From contig NZ_AP025483.1 in the NCBI RefSeq assembly GCF_024347455.1, forward strand, positions 3,348,001 to 3,412,000: DNA of 64,000 nt, in the 5' to 3' direction. The stretch's first letter is position 1. The number at the start of each line of letters is the position of its first letter. This document shows, piece by piece, positions 35,948 through 45,567 of this stretch. The position numbers were made by a program, and so were the translations under genes. The notes beneath the pieces were generated by a model that was not told the origin of the DNA, did no database searches, and was given only the letters and a program-made list of their open reading frames with translations. Source of the stretch: Vibrio echinoideorum (GTDB taxonomy: Bacteria > Pseudomonadota > Gammaproteobacteria > Enterobacterales > Vibrionaceae).

Positions 35948-36889
35948 ATGATTATCGTAACTGGTGGTGCTGGCATGATCGGCAGCAATATTGTGAAAGC
36001 ACTCAATGACGCAGGCCACAACGATATTCTAGTTGTCGACAACCTCAAGAACGGTAAAAAGTTCAAGAACCTTGTAGACCTAGACATCACTGACTACATG
36101 GATCGCGACGACTTCCTAACTCAAGTTATGGCTGGCGATGATTTCGGCCCTATTGAAGCTATTTTCCATGAAGGCGCTTGTTCAGCAACGACTGAATGGG
36201 ATGGTAAATACATGATGCTTAACAACTATGAGTACTCAAAAGAGTTACTGCACTACTGTGTTGAGCGTGAGATCCCCTTCCTATATGCCTCTTCAGCTGC
36301 AACTTACGGTGAGACAGATACTTTCATCGAAGAGAAAGAGTATGAAGGCGCATTAAATGTCTATGGTTACTCTAAACAACAATTTGATAACTATGTTCGC
36401 CGCCTAACTGCGGATGCTGCAGCGCATAACGAGACGTTACCTCAAATCACAGGTTTCCGTTACTTCAATGTTTACGGTCCACGTGAAGAGCACAAAGGTA
36501 GTATGGCCTCTGTTGCTTTCCACCTAAACAACCAAATGAACGCGGGAGAGAGCCCTAAGCTGTTCGCAGGTAGCGAAACATTCCAGCGTGATTTTGTGTA
36601 TGTCGGTGATGTTGCAGCAGTAAACCTATGGTTTTTAGAAAACGGTGTATCTGGTATTTTTAACCTAGGTACAGGTAATGCGGAGTCTTTCCTAGAAGTA
36701 GCAAAAGCGGTGATCAAGCATCACGGTAAAGGTGAAATCGAAACGATTCCTTTCCCTGAGCATTTGAAAGGCGCTTACCAAGAGTTTACTCAAGCTGATC
36801 TTACAAAACTTCGAGCAGCTGGCTGTGATGTGGTTTTTAAAACCGTAGCGCAAGGCGTTGCTCAATACATGCAAATTGTAAATAAGTAG
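35948..36889 (+). CDS. hldD: ADP-L-glycero-D-manno-heptose 6-epimerase HldD
   Basis: HldD performs the last step in making the core heptose donor. The 313-residue protein shows [14 protein letters not shown], the ASSAATYG segment and YGYSKQQFD (YxxxK). A ribosome binding site (AGTAGGA) is clear. In Vibrio this gene marks the border of the wav (core LPS) cluster; here it is the first plus-strand gene of that cluster, with a GC-rich hairpin after it. Confidence 0.97.
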   Translation: MIIVTGGAGMIGSNIVKALNDAGHNDILVVDNLKNGKKFKNLVDLDITDYMDRDDFLTQVMAGDDFGPIEAIFHEGACSATTEWDGKYMMLNNYEYSKELLHYCVEREIPFLYASSAATYGETDTFIEEKEYEGALNVYGYSKQQFDNYVRRLTADAAAHNETLPQITGFRYFNVYGPREEHKGSMASVAFHLNNQMNAGESPKLFAGSETFQRDFVYVGDVAAVNLWFLENGVSGIFNLGTGNAESFLEVAKAVIKHHGKGEIETIPFPEHLKGAYQEFTQADLTKLRAAGCDVVFKTVAQGVAQYMQIVNK

Positions 36890-36905
36890 CATCACATTAA
36901 ACTTA

Positions 36906-36934
36906 GAGGGCGGGGTACAACACTCCCCGCCCTC
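36906..36934 (+). terminator. GC-rich hairpin downstream of hldD, no T-run
   Basis: GAGGGCGGGG (36906-36915) pairs perfectly with CCCCGCCCTC (36925-36934) across nine bases. No T-run follows, so it may be a pause, RNA-processing or Rho-related end rather than a classical terminator. It is far more GC-rich than its surroundings. Confidence 0.5.
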
Positions 36935-37064
36935 CTGACGTCTAATACCAGGCAAGGCAAAAATTAGATTAGTGCTGCAAGCAAGTACTCTATATCTTCC
37001 TCGAATACGATAAATGTAAAGTGGTATAGAAAAGCTAAGTAACTTTTAAGGTTAGTGATTTTAA

Positions 37065-38078
37065 ATGACAAATCAACGCGATGACTTTGATCCAAAAGCT
37101 TACAACCCTAGCTTTCGATGGGCATTCCTCGCTCCTAAGCTATGGGGAACTTGGTTAGCCGTTATATTGGCACTCCCAGTAGCCCTACTTCCATTACGCT
37201 TTCATCAATTGTTAGCGCGCATTATTGCTTTAAGGCTATCTAAATCAAAAAAAGGCCCAGCTCATAGAGCCCGGGTAAATTTTGAACTTTGCTTTCCGAA
37301 CCTCAGTTTTCAAGAGCGTGAGCAATTAATTTATAAGACGCTATACACAGCTAGTGTTTTTGTACTTCGCTTTAGCTTACTGACTTTAAAATCAAAATCT
37401 TGGTTACAGGAGCAATGTGAATTCGTTGGGAAAGAAAACCTAACCAAGCACACTGATAACGGTGAAAGTGTCATATTATTAGTTCCACACTCATGGGCTA
37501 TTGATATTCCAGCAGTAATGCTTGCTTCAATGGGCCTCCCTGTCTCTGCAATGGCAAAGAAGCAAAAGAACCCGGTGTCTGATTGGCTTATGCATCGTCA
37601 AAGAGTTCAATATGGCGGTCGTGTGTATGAACGCTCTGGTGGAATAAAGCCATTTATCAAATCAATAAAAGATGGCTATTTGGGGTATTACCTTCCAGAT
37701 CAAGACCATGGAGCTGAGCTTAGTGAGTTCGTTAGCTTTTTTGATACAACGAAAGCTACCCTACCAGGGCTAAGTAAATTGGCTAAGTTATCTAAAGCTA
37801 AGATAGTACCGCTTTTCGCATCCATCGACCCTGAAACAGGAAAGTATTCATTAGAAGTTTTACCAGCCCTTGAACTGCAAAGCGAAGAACAAGCAGATGC
37901 TCGAGCGATGAACCAGGCTATTGAAACATTTGTAGAACCTAAGCCTGAACAATACATGTGGATTCTCCAACTTCTCTATACACAGCAAGATGGAACGAAC
38001 TTCTATAATTTGTTTAAACCTCGCTATGACAGTGACTGGAAAGTCGGTTCAAGCAATAACACAAACCATAAAAGATAA
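37065..38078 (+). CDS. lpxM: Lipid A late acyltransferase, LpxM/MsbB-like
   Basis: The 337-residue inner-membrane protein belongs to the LpxL/LpxM family that adds secondary acyl chains to Kdo-lipid A. It has one N-terminal membrane anchor (WGTWLAVILALPVALLPL) and the catalytic H(X4)D motif in LLVPHSWAIDIPAVML. The YLPDQDHGAELSEFVSFF region is also conserved. The sequence around the catalytic His is closer to LpxM than to LpxL; a second, LpxL-like protein is encoded at 60259. It is followed after 14 bases by waaL. Confidence 0.88.
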   Translation: MTNQRDDFDPKAYNPSFRWAFLAPKLWGTWLAVILALPVALLPLRFHQLLARIIALRLSKSKKGPAHRARVNFELCFPNLSFQEREQLIYKTLYTASVFVLRFSLLTLKSKSWLQEQCEFVGKENLTKHTDNGESVILLVPHSWAIDIPAVMLASMGLPVSAMAKKQKNPVSDWLMHRQRVQYGGRVYERSGGIKPFIKSIKDGYLGYYLPDQDHGAELSEFVSFFDTTKATLPGLSKLAKLSKAKIVPLFASIDPETGKYSLEVLPALELQSEEQADARAMNQAIETFVEPKPEQYMWILQLLYTQQDGTNFYNLFKPRYDSDWKVGSSNNTNHKR

Positions 38079-38092
38079 GAACAAGACCAGAG

Positions 38093-39328
38093 ATGACCAT
38101 ATCCACAAATAATCGCTATATCGCCAGTTCACTCGTTTCTGGGGTGTTTTTTTCGTGTTTGCTGTTAACGGGTTCTAGTTATAAATTAGCAGCCACTCCT
38201 CTTCTATTGATTGCTTTGTTTTCTTTACCATGGACTATTCGTCATAAAAATAGCCCAGAGGTAAAAGCAACGATTTGTGCTCTACTTAGTTATTTTGTGG
38301 TCACTGCATTATCATTAATCATTTATGGTGGTGATTTAGGCCAGTTAGATATGCCCACCCGCGTCATATTTGCAACCATTATCATGCTATTTATTTCGAC
38401 CTATCCCCCCTCAATAAAAGTGATTTTTTATTCCATATGCTTAGGTGCGAGCATTGCAGGGAGCCTAGCGATTTATGACTTTACAAGCTCCGGAGGCCGA
38501 GCATTTATTGACAATGGATATATGGTTATTCAAGCCGGTGGTATAGCTTCTTCCCTAGCTTTACTGTCCATTGTATCTCTAATTTATGCGAAGCATACTC
38601 AAGACCGTGCGTTGGTTTTAGTATCAATGATAGGCATAATCCTTGGATTATCTGCAACTTTACTTGCAGGAGCCCGTGGAGCTTGGGTGTTACTTCCTCT
38701 AATTATTGCTTGTTTATTCTATTATTATAGAAGCTACTTTTCTTTTCGCTCTAAGGCTATAGCTATATTTTCAATAGCTGCTGTAGTGGTTTTCTCTTAC
38801 CCGACTATTGAGCCCAGAATCAGCTCTATGATTTCAGACATTCATGAATATCAAAACAACGATTCTCAAACATCTTCAGGATTTCGTTTAGAGATGTGGA
38901 AATCAGCGACTTATTCAGCTTTAGACAAGCCCATATTCGGTCAAGGTTTTGAAGGCGTAAAACAGGCAAAAAAAGAGCAAGTAAAAAAAGGCTTAGTTGA
39001 CAAAAGTGTTCTAAATTATAAACGAGCTCACAACCAGTTTTTTGAAGAACTTCAAACAAAAGGATTGATTGGATTAGCCGCCATACTTGCTTTCTTTGGC
39101 GTGCCACTCTACTTTCTGTGGAAAAAAATCAAACTGTCATGTGTACGAGATGATAATTATTTTTTTGCAATCGCGGGCATTGTTCACATAACATCTGTAA
39201 TTGGTTTTAGTTTGACCCAGCATTATATGGCGCACCATTCTGGTATTCTTTACTACACAATAGGCACTGCAATATTTTTTGGGGCCACCTATTCAAACGA
39301 TATCAAAGCAGAGACCACGACATCATGA
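38093..39328 (+). CDS. waaL: O-antigen ligase WaaL
   Basis: The 411-residue protein has 10-12 hydrophobic segments and a large periplasmic loop in the second half, the layout of the O-antigen ligase (Wzy_C) family. A conserved Arg lies in LLAGARGAWVLLPLI and the conserved periplasmic His in YKRAHNQFFEELQTKGLIGL. It would transfer undecaprenyl-linked O-polysaccharide exported by Wzm/Wzt to the lipid A-core. Its last codons overlap waaF (ATGA). The position among core genes separates it from O-antigen polymerases. Confidence 0.85.
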   Translation: MTISTNNRYIASSLVSGVFFSCLLLTGSSYKLAATPLLLIALFSLPWTIRHKNSPEVKATICALLSYFVVTALSLIIYGGDLGQLDMPTRVIFATIIMLFISTYPPSIKVIFYSICLGASIAGSLAIYDFTSSGGRAFIDNGYMVIQAGGIASSLALLSIVSLIYAKHTQDRALVLVSMIGIILGLSATLLAGARGAWVLLPLIIACLFYYYRSYFSFRSKAIAIFSIAAVVVFSYPTIEPRISSMISDIHEYQNNDSQTSSGFRLEMWKSATYSALDKPIFGQGFEGVKQAKKEQVKKGLVDKSVLNYKRAHNQFFEELQTKGLIGLAAILAFFGVPLYFLWKKIKLSCVRDDNYFFAIAGIVHITSVIGFSLTQHYMAHHSGILYYTIGTAIFFGATYSNDIKAETTTS

Positions 39329-40380
39329 AAATCCTCATAATAGGGCCGTCTTGGGTTGGTGACATGGTGATGTCTCAATCTCTATACACAACACTGAAGC
39401 AACAATATCCAGACGCGATTATAGATGTTATCGCTCCAAATTGGTGTAAACCCATTTTGGAGCGTATGCCAGAAATTAACCGTGCAATCGATATGCCTAT
39501 TGGCCATGGGGAGTTCAATTTTTGGGGTCGTCGTGCTTTAGGTAAAACACTACGAGCAACTCAATACGACCAAGCTTTCATTTGTCCTAATTCAGCAAAG
39601 TCAGCGCTCATCCCTTGGTTCGCAAACATCCCAAAACGAACGGGATGGAAGGGGGAAATGCGCTATGGACTATTGAACGACCTTCGACCAAATAAAAAGT
39701 CGTTTCAATATATGGTCGAACGCTATGTCGCGTTAGCACACCCTAAAGAAAGTATGCTTGATTCTAGCTCACTTGGTGGACTCGAAAATTTACCTCGACC
39801 AGCTTTAACAATTGACAAGAAAGAGCAACTCGAAACCGCTAGAAAGTTCAACCTAGCTTTAGATGGCGGTATCATCGGCCTTTGTCCTGGGGCGGAATTT
39901 GGCCCCGCAAAAAAATGGCCAGAGGCGCACTACGCAGAAGTTGCAACGGCAATGAGTAAAGTGAACAAACAAGTCTGGCTGTTTGGTTCGCAAAAAGATC
40001 TCGAAACCTGTAATAGTATTAAGAATCTAGTTCCAGAAGGGCTACGCCAAAACATTCATGTATTAGCAGGTCAAACAAGCCTTATTGAAGCTGTAGACTT
40101 GCTTGGAGCATGTCAAACTGTAGTCGCGAATGATTCTGGCTTAATGCATGTTGCTGCCGCGGTTGGTTGTAAAGTCGTAGCAGTTTATGGGTCCACATCA
40201 CCCAAATACACGCCACCTTTAGCAAAGAAAGTTGAAATCGTACATACCGATATTGCCTGTCGACCTTGTTTTAAGCGTGAGTGTCAATTTAACCACCTCA
40301 AGTGCTTGAGTGAGCTATCACCAGCACAAGTACTCTCTAGTATTCAAAGGCTTGAAGCGATTACGGTTAGTTCATGTTAA
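39325..40380 (+). CDS. waaF: ADP-heptose:LPS heptosyltransferase II WaaF
   Basis: WaaF adds the second heptose to the inner core. The 351-residue GT9 enzyme has ILIIGPSWVGDMVMSQSL at the N-terminus, LCPGAEFGPAKKWPEAHYAEVA and VVANDSGLMHVAAAVGCKVVAVYGSTSP, the usual signatures. It overlaps waaL by four bases and waaA by seven, so it is tightly coupled in the operon. Confidence 0.95.
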   Translation: MKILIIGPSWVGDMVMSQSLYTTLKQQYPDAIIDVIAPNWCKPILERMPEINRAIDMPIGHGEFNFWGRRALGKTLRATQYDQAFICPNSAKSALIPWFANIPKRTGWKGEMRYGLLNDLRPNKKSFQYMVERYVALAHPKESMLDSSSLGGLENLPRPALTIDKKEQLETARKFNLALDGGIIGLCPGAEFGPAKKWPEAHYAEVATAMSKVNKQVWLFGSQKDLETCNSIKNLVPEGLRQNIHVLAGQTSLIEAVDLLGACQTVVANDSGLMHVAAAVGCKVVAVYGSTSPKYTPPLAKKVEIVHTDIACRPCFKRECQFNHLKCLSELSPAQVLSSIQRLEAITVSSC

Positions 40381-41639
40381 TTCGCACGCTTTACACTATA
40401 TTTCTCGCTTTAGTTTCCCCCGTACTATTATTTGGGCTCTATAGAAACAAACCAAACAAGCCAAAATTTGGAAATCGTTGGAAAGAACATTTTGGGATAA
40501 TCCAGAAACTAAAATCAAATGATCGCCCGATCTGGATTCACGCAGTGTCAGTTGGTGAGTGCATCGCCGCTACCCCATTAATTAAAGCATTGAAAAAAGA
40601 AAATCCAACACAACCTATTTTGGTTACAACAACAACAAGTACCGGCGCGGAACAAATTTCAAAGCTTGGTTCTTTGGTCGAACATCGCTACATGCCGATA
40701 GATTTTAGGTTTGCAGTTAAGTCTTTTCTAAAAATAATTCAGCCTCGCAAGATGCTAATAATAGAGACCGAACTCTGGCCAAATACTCTCAATGAAGTAC
40801 ACCAATTTGGTGTACCGATAATTATTGTAAATGCTAGGCTTTCTAAAAAATCGCACAATAATTACGCTAAATTTCAGCCAATCTTCAACCTCATTACGCC
40901 ATGTTTAACTCAAGTATTATGTCAAAATAAAATAGATGCCGACTATTTCCATTCTTTAGGCATCCCCCACGCTAAATTGAAAATCACTGGTTCAATTAAA
41001 TTCGATATTGAGATATCAACCACAGCTAAAAAATTGGCCAAAGATCTACGACAAAACATTGGGAGTGATCGCCCCATTTGGATAGCTGCGAGCACTCACA
41101 AAGGTGAGGATATTCACATACTGAATGCTCACAAGCAGGTTTTAAAAGAAATACCTAATGCTTTACTTATATTGGTTCCAAGACACCCAGAAAGGTTTAA
41201 TGATGTTTTTGAGCTGTGTGCACAACAAAACTTTGAGACAGTTAGACGAACATCAAAGAGACAGGTGAGTAAAACCACTCAGGTATATCTAGGTGATACA
41301 GTGGGTGAGATGCTAACGTTTATAGGAGCTAGCGATACTTGCTTCATGGGCGGGAGCTTATTAGGAACGGAGGTCGGGGGGCACAACGTTCTCGAGCCAG
41401 CAGCTTTAGGTGTCCCAATTATCACAGGGCCAAGCTACTATAATTTTTCATTTATTGTCGAGAGCCTAATCAACATAGGGGCTATCCAAATATCAACGTC
41501 CATAAATTTGGGAAGCACTGTCTCAGACTTACTTTTAGAACATAATCAGCGTGATGAGCAATCAAGTAAGCTCCTTGATTTTGTTCAAGAAAATAGCGGT
41601 TCTCTAAATAAAACACTTACCTTAGTTAACGAGTATTAG
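40374..41639 (+). CDS. waaA: 3-deoxy-D-manno-octulosonic acid (Kdo) transferase WaaA
   Basis: WaaA adds Kdo to lipid IVA. The 421-residue GT30 protein has an N-terminal anchor (LYTIFLALVSPVLLFGL), the acceptor-side HAVSVGECIAATPLI motif with catalytic Glu, VPRHPERF and GGHNVLEPAALGVPIITGP. The adjacent kdkA suggests that it acts monofunctionally, adding a single Kdo that is then phosphorylated, as known for Vibrio and Haemophilus. Confidence 0.96.
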   Translation: MLIRTLYTIFLALVSPVLLFGLYRNKPNKPKFGNRWKEHFGIIQKLKSNDRPIWIHAVSVGECIAATPLIKALKKENPTQPILVTTTTSTGAEQISKLGSLVEHRYMPIDFRFAVKSFLKIIQPRKMLIIETELWPNTLNEVHQFGVPIIIVNARLSKKSHNNYAKFQPIFNLITPCLTQVLCQNKIDADYFHSLGIPHAKLKITGSIKFDIEISTTAKKLAKDLRQNIGSDRPIWIAASTHKGEDIHILNAHKQVLKEIPNALLILVPRHPERFNDVFELCAQQNFETVRRTSKRQVSKTTQVYLGDTVGEMLTFIGASDTCFMGGSLLGTEVGGHNVLEPAALGVPIITGPSYYNFSFIVESLINIGAIQISTSINLGSTVSDLLLEHNQRDEQSSKLLDFVQENSGSLNKTLTLVNEY

Positions 41640-41640
41640 A

Positions 41641-42627
41641 ATGAATCTTTTTTTAGTTACATCACCATTACAGTACATCTGTGCTGTTGAAGCTCGAGAA
41701 CACTTGCGCTGCAAAAATAACATTCTAGTTCTCATGAATCAAAATGGCACTCACGGACTAACTCAACAACGAAAAATCGTAAACCTAAATGATTGGGATC
41801 ATGTCATTGAAATCGAGCGAGGAAACAGAAGCTTTGTATTTCCTAAAGTAATTAAAGAAGTTAAAAAGATCCTTAATACAAAAAGGCTGTCTCACTTTTT
41901 TTATGCTGAGTATAACGCTTGGTGGACGAAGTTACTTATTCGGAACCTTCCCATCGACAAAGAAATCTATTTTGATGACGGTACATTAACACTTCTTGAG
42001 TATCAAAAGTTCATCCTTACAGAGAATGAATTCTATCGACCTCGTCTAATTCAAGATTTTGTCGTTCGCTGTAATGGCAGTAAGCCAATAGGTCGATTAG
42101 CTCAATCTGAAAACCTAGAGATATTTACTATGTTTGATTTAAAACCCAGTAAGTTCACCGTACATAAAAACTCTCTGAAAAGCCTAAAAGACAAATATGG
42201 ACATCCCACACTGTATGATGAAAATGCTCCAATAGGTTTTATTGGTCAAGGTGCAATTGGTGACAAAAACCAAAAAACTATCGATGAATATTTAGCAGAG
42301 ATATTAAAAATTTCACATGATGCACAAAAAGAGATCCTTTACTTTCCTCATCGAACAGAAAAGCAATCAGTCCGTGATGTGCTAATTAAATCGGGGAAAG
42401 TAAAGTACCATTGTAGTGAGTACCCTTTAGAAATAGAGCTTATCGACAAAAAAATAAAGCTATCATCACTTATCGGGACATTCTCAACCGTGATGTTCTC
42501 ATGTCGACTTCTCTACCCCAAAATGCCAATATATTCAATCTCGAGTAACTATCCTGATAAGGCTTTTGAATTGGAATTAAAGGAACAGATGTTAAGCAAT
42601 AACATAAAGGAATTTATCGCTAAATAG
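41641..42627 (+). CDS. Putative nonulosonate (sialyltransferase-like) glycosyltransferase, GT52-like
   Basis: The 328-residue protein has no standard GT-B signature but shows features of bacterial sialyl/polysialyltransferases. There is a D-D-G motif in EIYFDDGTLTLLEY, an ILYFPHRTEK segment where the family has an HP motif, and a C-terminal SSLIGTFSTVMFS. The MNLFLVTSPLQYICAVEA opening is also typical. It begins 1 base after waaA and converges, with an 8-base overlap, on the last gene of the nonulosonic acid pathway. I infer that it places the CMP-activated sugar on the LPS core. Another LPS glycosyltransferase activity is possible. Confidence 0.6.
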   Translation: MNLFLVTSPLQYICAVEAREHLRCKNNILVLMNQNGTHGLTQQRKIVNLNDWDHVIEIERGNRSFVFPKVIKEVKKILNTKRLSHFFYAEYNAWWTKLLIRNLPIDKEIYFDDGTLTLLEYQKFILTENEFYRPRLIQDFVVRCNGSKPIGRLAQSENLEIFTMFDLKPSKFTVHKNSLKSLKDKYGHPTLYDENAPIGFIGQGAIGDKNQKTIDEYLAEILKISHDAQKEILYFPHRTEKQSVRDVLIKSGKVKYHCSEYPLEIELIDKKIKLSSLIGTFSTVMFSCRLLYPKMPIYSISSNYPDKAFELELKEQMLSNNIKEFIAK

Positions 42628-43312
42628 ACCTTTCCATAAAAAACTGAGCTAAGTCAAAATCGATTTCAGTATCGATATCAAATGAGACATCATTATCCAT
42701 CACGTAAGCATAGGTCTCTGATGTATAACGTATTTCATTGTATTCGCGGAGCTTTTTCACATCAAAGATGTAAATAGCTCCACTGAGTCGATAATATTGA
42801 CTTATGTCTTGAGATCTTGATAGAGCCTCAGGTCTAATAAAGTCACCCATAGAATTATCTTTAGGCAGTGTATTAGACCAAAGAGGGGGGTGTTCACAAG
42901 GCGTAACAGATACAACTGAAAATGCTTCCTGTTCCATGAATAGCTCTAGAGCTTCATCAATATGTTCAGCTGTTCGTAGAGGAGATGTCGGTTGAAGTAA
43001 GACCACAACATCAACGTCAGGTGCAAATTTTTCTAAACTATAAAGCAAAACATCTTCTGTTTTTGCAGTATCAGAGGCTAGTTCAGCAGGCCTCAACTCA
43101 GGTAATTCAACATCCAATTGCCAAGCAACGTCTGCTATTTCTTTATCATCAGTACTGACAAATACACGGTCTATATATTGGCTCTTTTTTCCTGCCTCTA
43201 TACTCCAGTTGATTAGCGGTTTACCAGCTAAGGGAAGTACATTCTTTCTAGGTAAACGTTTACTCCCGCCTCTAGCAGGAATAAATGCCATAATCTTCTT
43301 ATTATTTAACAT
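42620..43312 (-). CDS. legF: CMP-nonulosonate (legionaminate/sialate) cytidylyltransferase, NeuA/LegF-type
   Basis: The 230-residue enzyme activates a nine-carbon keto acid with CTP. The N-terminal motif IPARGGSKRLPRKNVLPLAGKP is the signature of CMP-sialate synthetases, followed by STDDKEIADVA and LLQPTSPLRT. It is a minimal form without the C-terminal hydrolase domain. In this cluster the substrate is more likely legionaminic acid or a relative than Neu5Ac, because LegB/LegC-type enzymes are present. It is the last gene of the minus-strand pathway and lies 2 bases after the PtmE-like gene. Confidence 0.9.
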   Translation of the reverse strand: MLNNKKIMAFIPARGGSKRLPRKNVLPLAGKPLINWSIEAGKKSQYIDRVFVSTDDKEIADVAWQLDVELPELRPAELASDTAKTEDVLLYSLEKFAPDVDVVVLLQPTSPLRTAEHIDEALELFMEQEAFSVVSVTPCEHPPLWSNTLPKDNSMGDFIRPEALSRSQDISQYYRLSGAIYIFDVKKLREYNEIRYTSETYAYVMDNDVSFDIDTEIDFDLAQFFMERSI

Positions 43313-43314
43313 CG

Positions 43315-44373
43315 CTACATTCCTAATGCATGAATATCGGCTTGAGCTCGATTAAAGTCATCCATGCGACCTATGTCTAACCAATATTCATGAATAGGGA
43401 ACATTAGCACTTTATCCCTATCTTTCATGTGCTGCTCCAACAAAGTCGGCATATCAATATTATAATTTTTGGGAACTGAATTTATAACTCTTGGGGATAC
43501 TACGTAAATACCAGCATTAACAAAAAATCGTTGAACAGGCTTTTCAACCATACTCGTAATTTTATTACCCTCTCCATTGACGACACCATAAGGGATTTGA
43601 TAGTCATACTCTCGAACGCACATGGTTGCATCAGCATCATTTTCTAAATGAAAATCGAGTAAACGTTTAAAGTCCACTTTGGTTAACACGTCTCCATTAA
43701 TCATGATGATTGGCAACTCTTTAGGAAGGTCATTTGGTAACAACCCTAAAGCTCCCCCTGTACCTAAAGGCTTCTCCTCATGAACATATCGAATAGAGAC
43801 TCCATACTCATCGCCATTACCAAAGTGATCTTGGATTTGTTCTGGCATATAGTGTGTTGATATATAGAAGTTCACAAAGCCAGCCTTGATGAAACTTCGT
43901 ATCACAGTTTCAAGAATAGGCTTATCGCCAATTTTAAGCATCGGCTTAGGGCAATTATCTGTCAAAGGACGTAAACGAGTTCCAAACCCCCCAGCCATGA
44001 TAAATACAGGGTTAGCTAGCTCAGGGTGGCTAAGTGCATGTTGAAGTGTCTCTAAACCAACAACGACTCCGTTATCATCAACTAACGGTATGGATAAAAT
44101 CTCTTTAGACTCCATTACCGAAATCAGATCATCGCAAGGCGTCCCCAACTTTGCGACAATGGGTTGCTTATTCATCACCTCTACTACTTCCGTTGTTAAA
44201 GGAAGATTTTCAAGCAGCCCTCTTCGTATATCGCCATCGGTCAGCACACCTAGTAGCTTCTTATCTTCGTCAACCACAACGGCAATTCTTAATGCTTCTG
44301 TATTGATCACTTTCAGTGCTTCGATCAACGTTGTTGATGGCTGAATTAGAATTTTTTTCCAACTATGGCTCAT
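43315..44373 (-). CDS. CBS-domain sugar nucleotidyltransferase, PtmE-like
   Basis: The 352-residue protein has two N-terminal CBS motifs (about residues 8-118) and a nucleotidyl transferase domain (from about 123) with GGFGTRLRPLTDNCPKPMLKIGDKP and a MINGDVLT metal site. This architecture is that of PtmE, a glucosamine-1-phosphate guanylyltransferase that begins the GDP-based legionaminic acid route in Campylobacter. Presence in a NeuA/B/C-type operon supports that role. The exact nucleotide cannot be read from sequence; the CBS pair may sense adenine nucleotides. Confidence 0.85.
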   Translation of the reverse strand: MSHSWKKILIQPSTTLIEALKVINTEALRIAVVVDEDKKLLGVLTDGDIRRGLLENLPLTTEVVEVMNKQPIVAKLGTPCDDLISVMESKEILSIPLVDDNGVVVGLETLQHALSHPELANPVFIMAGGFGTRLRPLTDNCPKPMLKIGDKPILETVIRSFIKAGFVNFYISTHYMPEQIQDHFGNGDEYGVSIRYVHEEKPLGTGGALGLLPNDLPKELPIIMINGDVLTKVDFKRLLDFHLENDADATMCVREYDYQIPYGVVNGEGNKITSMVEKPVQRFFVNAGIYVVSPRVINSVPKNYNIDMPTLLEQHMKDRDKVLMFPIHEYWLDIGRMDDFNRAQADIHALGM

Positions 44374-44400
44374 ATAATTACCTAGAGTTATTTTTACTCG

Positions 44401-45567
44401 TTATTTATCTATGTCATAAAACGATTTTCGAGTCAGCCCTTTCAAATCTAACGATTTGATAATCTCGATGACCTTACCAGAGCTATTTCCATCACCATAT
44501 GGGTTAATAACATTAGGCAGTAATCGAATAAAATCATCCGAGTATACTTTGTCTAAGGCAAGTAAGAGCTCATCGGTACTCGCATCAATATTAATCGTGT
44601 TATCAGCAATGACACGACCTTTCTGCCTATCGCCGATATTAATCGTCGCTGTTTTAAAAGAAGGTACTTCCCAAATTCCACTCGAAGAGTTCCCAATCAC
44701 CGCATCAACAAATTGTAAGGCCGATAAATAACGAAGCTGTCCAAGAGAAGAAAAAACGATGGCTTTATCTGTATTCTGAGCGCAGTATTCATCAATTAAT
44801 TGATTTATCGCTCTTCCGCCTACATCTGCATTCGATTTCGTAAATATAATAAGTGTATCTTCTTGGCAATCAAGTGCTGACAATATCTCTTCAAAGTCAG
44901 CCAGAGTCTCTTCAACTGAGTTTGAAGTCACTGGATGGTAAGTAAAAAGTAAGTTTTTCTTCTTCAACTGACAGCCAATAGAATCTTCAAACTCGTCTCT
45001 ACCTAACAAGTTCATACTTAGGAGGTTATCTAAACCGATCTCTCCTACAGTAAAAACTGTACTAGGTTGCTCTCCCATTTGAATAACGCGATTTGAATAT
45101 TCTTCCATTGCAGTGAAGTGAACATTTGAGAGCTTAGTCAAAGCATGACGAATTTGATCGTCAATTGCACCTTCGGTTAGCTCACCTCCACTGACGTGAG
45201 CTATGGGTATCCGTGCAATATTAGCTGCCGACGCTATCGGAAGTAATTCATAACGATCACCAACAATAATCAAAATATCAGGTTTGAGTTCATCAAATGC
45301 TTCTGCGAAGCTAATTTGAGCTAACCCCATAGCCTTACTAACACCAATAGGGGAATCTGAAGACAGTAATATCTCAATCTTTTTTGATACTTCAAAACCA
45401 TCCGCTTCAATTTGATTCTGGGTATAACCAAATTCATGCGATAAATGGCTTCCAGTCGATATTAGCTGGAGCTCTAAATCAGAATCTAACTGAATTCTAC
45501 GGAGTAAACATCTTAGCGCTCCGTATTCAGCTCGAGTCCCCGTGACCACACAAATCTTTTTTATCAT
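44401..45567 (-). CDS. legG: Hydrolysing NDP-sugar 2-epimerase, NeuC/LegG-type
   Basis: The 388-residue GT-B-fold protein matches hydrolysing UDP-GlcNAc 2-epimerases of nonulosonate pathways. It has VVTGTRAEYGALRCLLRRI at the N-terminus, STGSHLSHEFGYT, HVSGGELTEGAIDDQIRHALTKLS and GNSSSGIWEVPSFKTATINIGDRQKGR. It would release a 2-epimerised free sugar for condensation by the synthase. It overlaps the synthase gene by 4 bases. LegG (bacillosamine-type substrate) is favoured over NeuC (UDP-GlcNAc) by context. Confidence 0.9.
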   Translation of the reverse strand: MIKKICVVTGTRAEYGALRCLLRRIQLDSDLELQLISTGSHLSHEFGYTQNQIEADGFEVSKKIEILLSSDSPIGVSKAMGLAQISFAEAFDELKPDILIIVGDRYELLPIASAANIARIPIAHVSGGELTEGAIDDQIRHALTKLSNVHFTAMEEYSNRVIQMGEQPSTVFTVGEIGLDNLLSMNLLGRDEFEDSIGCQLKKKNLLFTYHPVTSNSVEETLADFEEILSALDCQEDTLIIFTKSNADVGGRAINQLIDEYCAQNTDKAIVFSSLGQLRYLSALQFVDAVIGNSSSGIWEVPSFKTATINIGDRQKGRVIADNTINIDASTDELLLALDKVYSDDFIRLLPNVINPYGDGNSSGKVIEIIKSLDLKGLTRKSFYDIDK

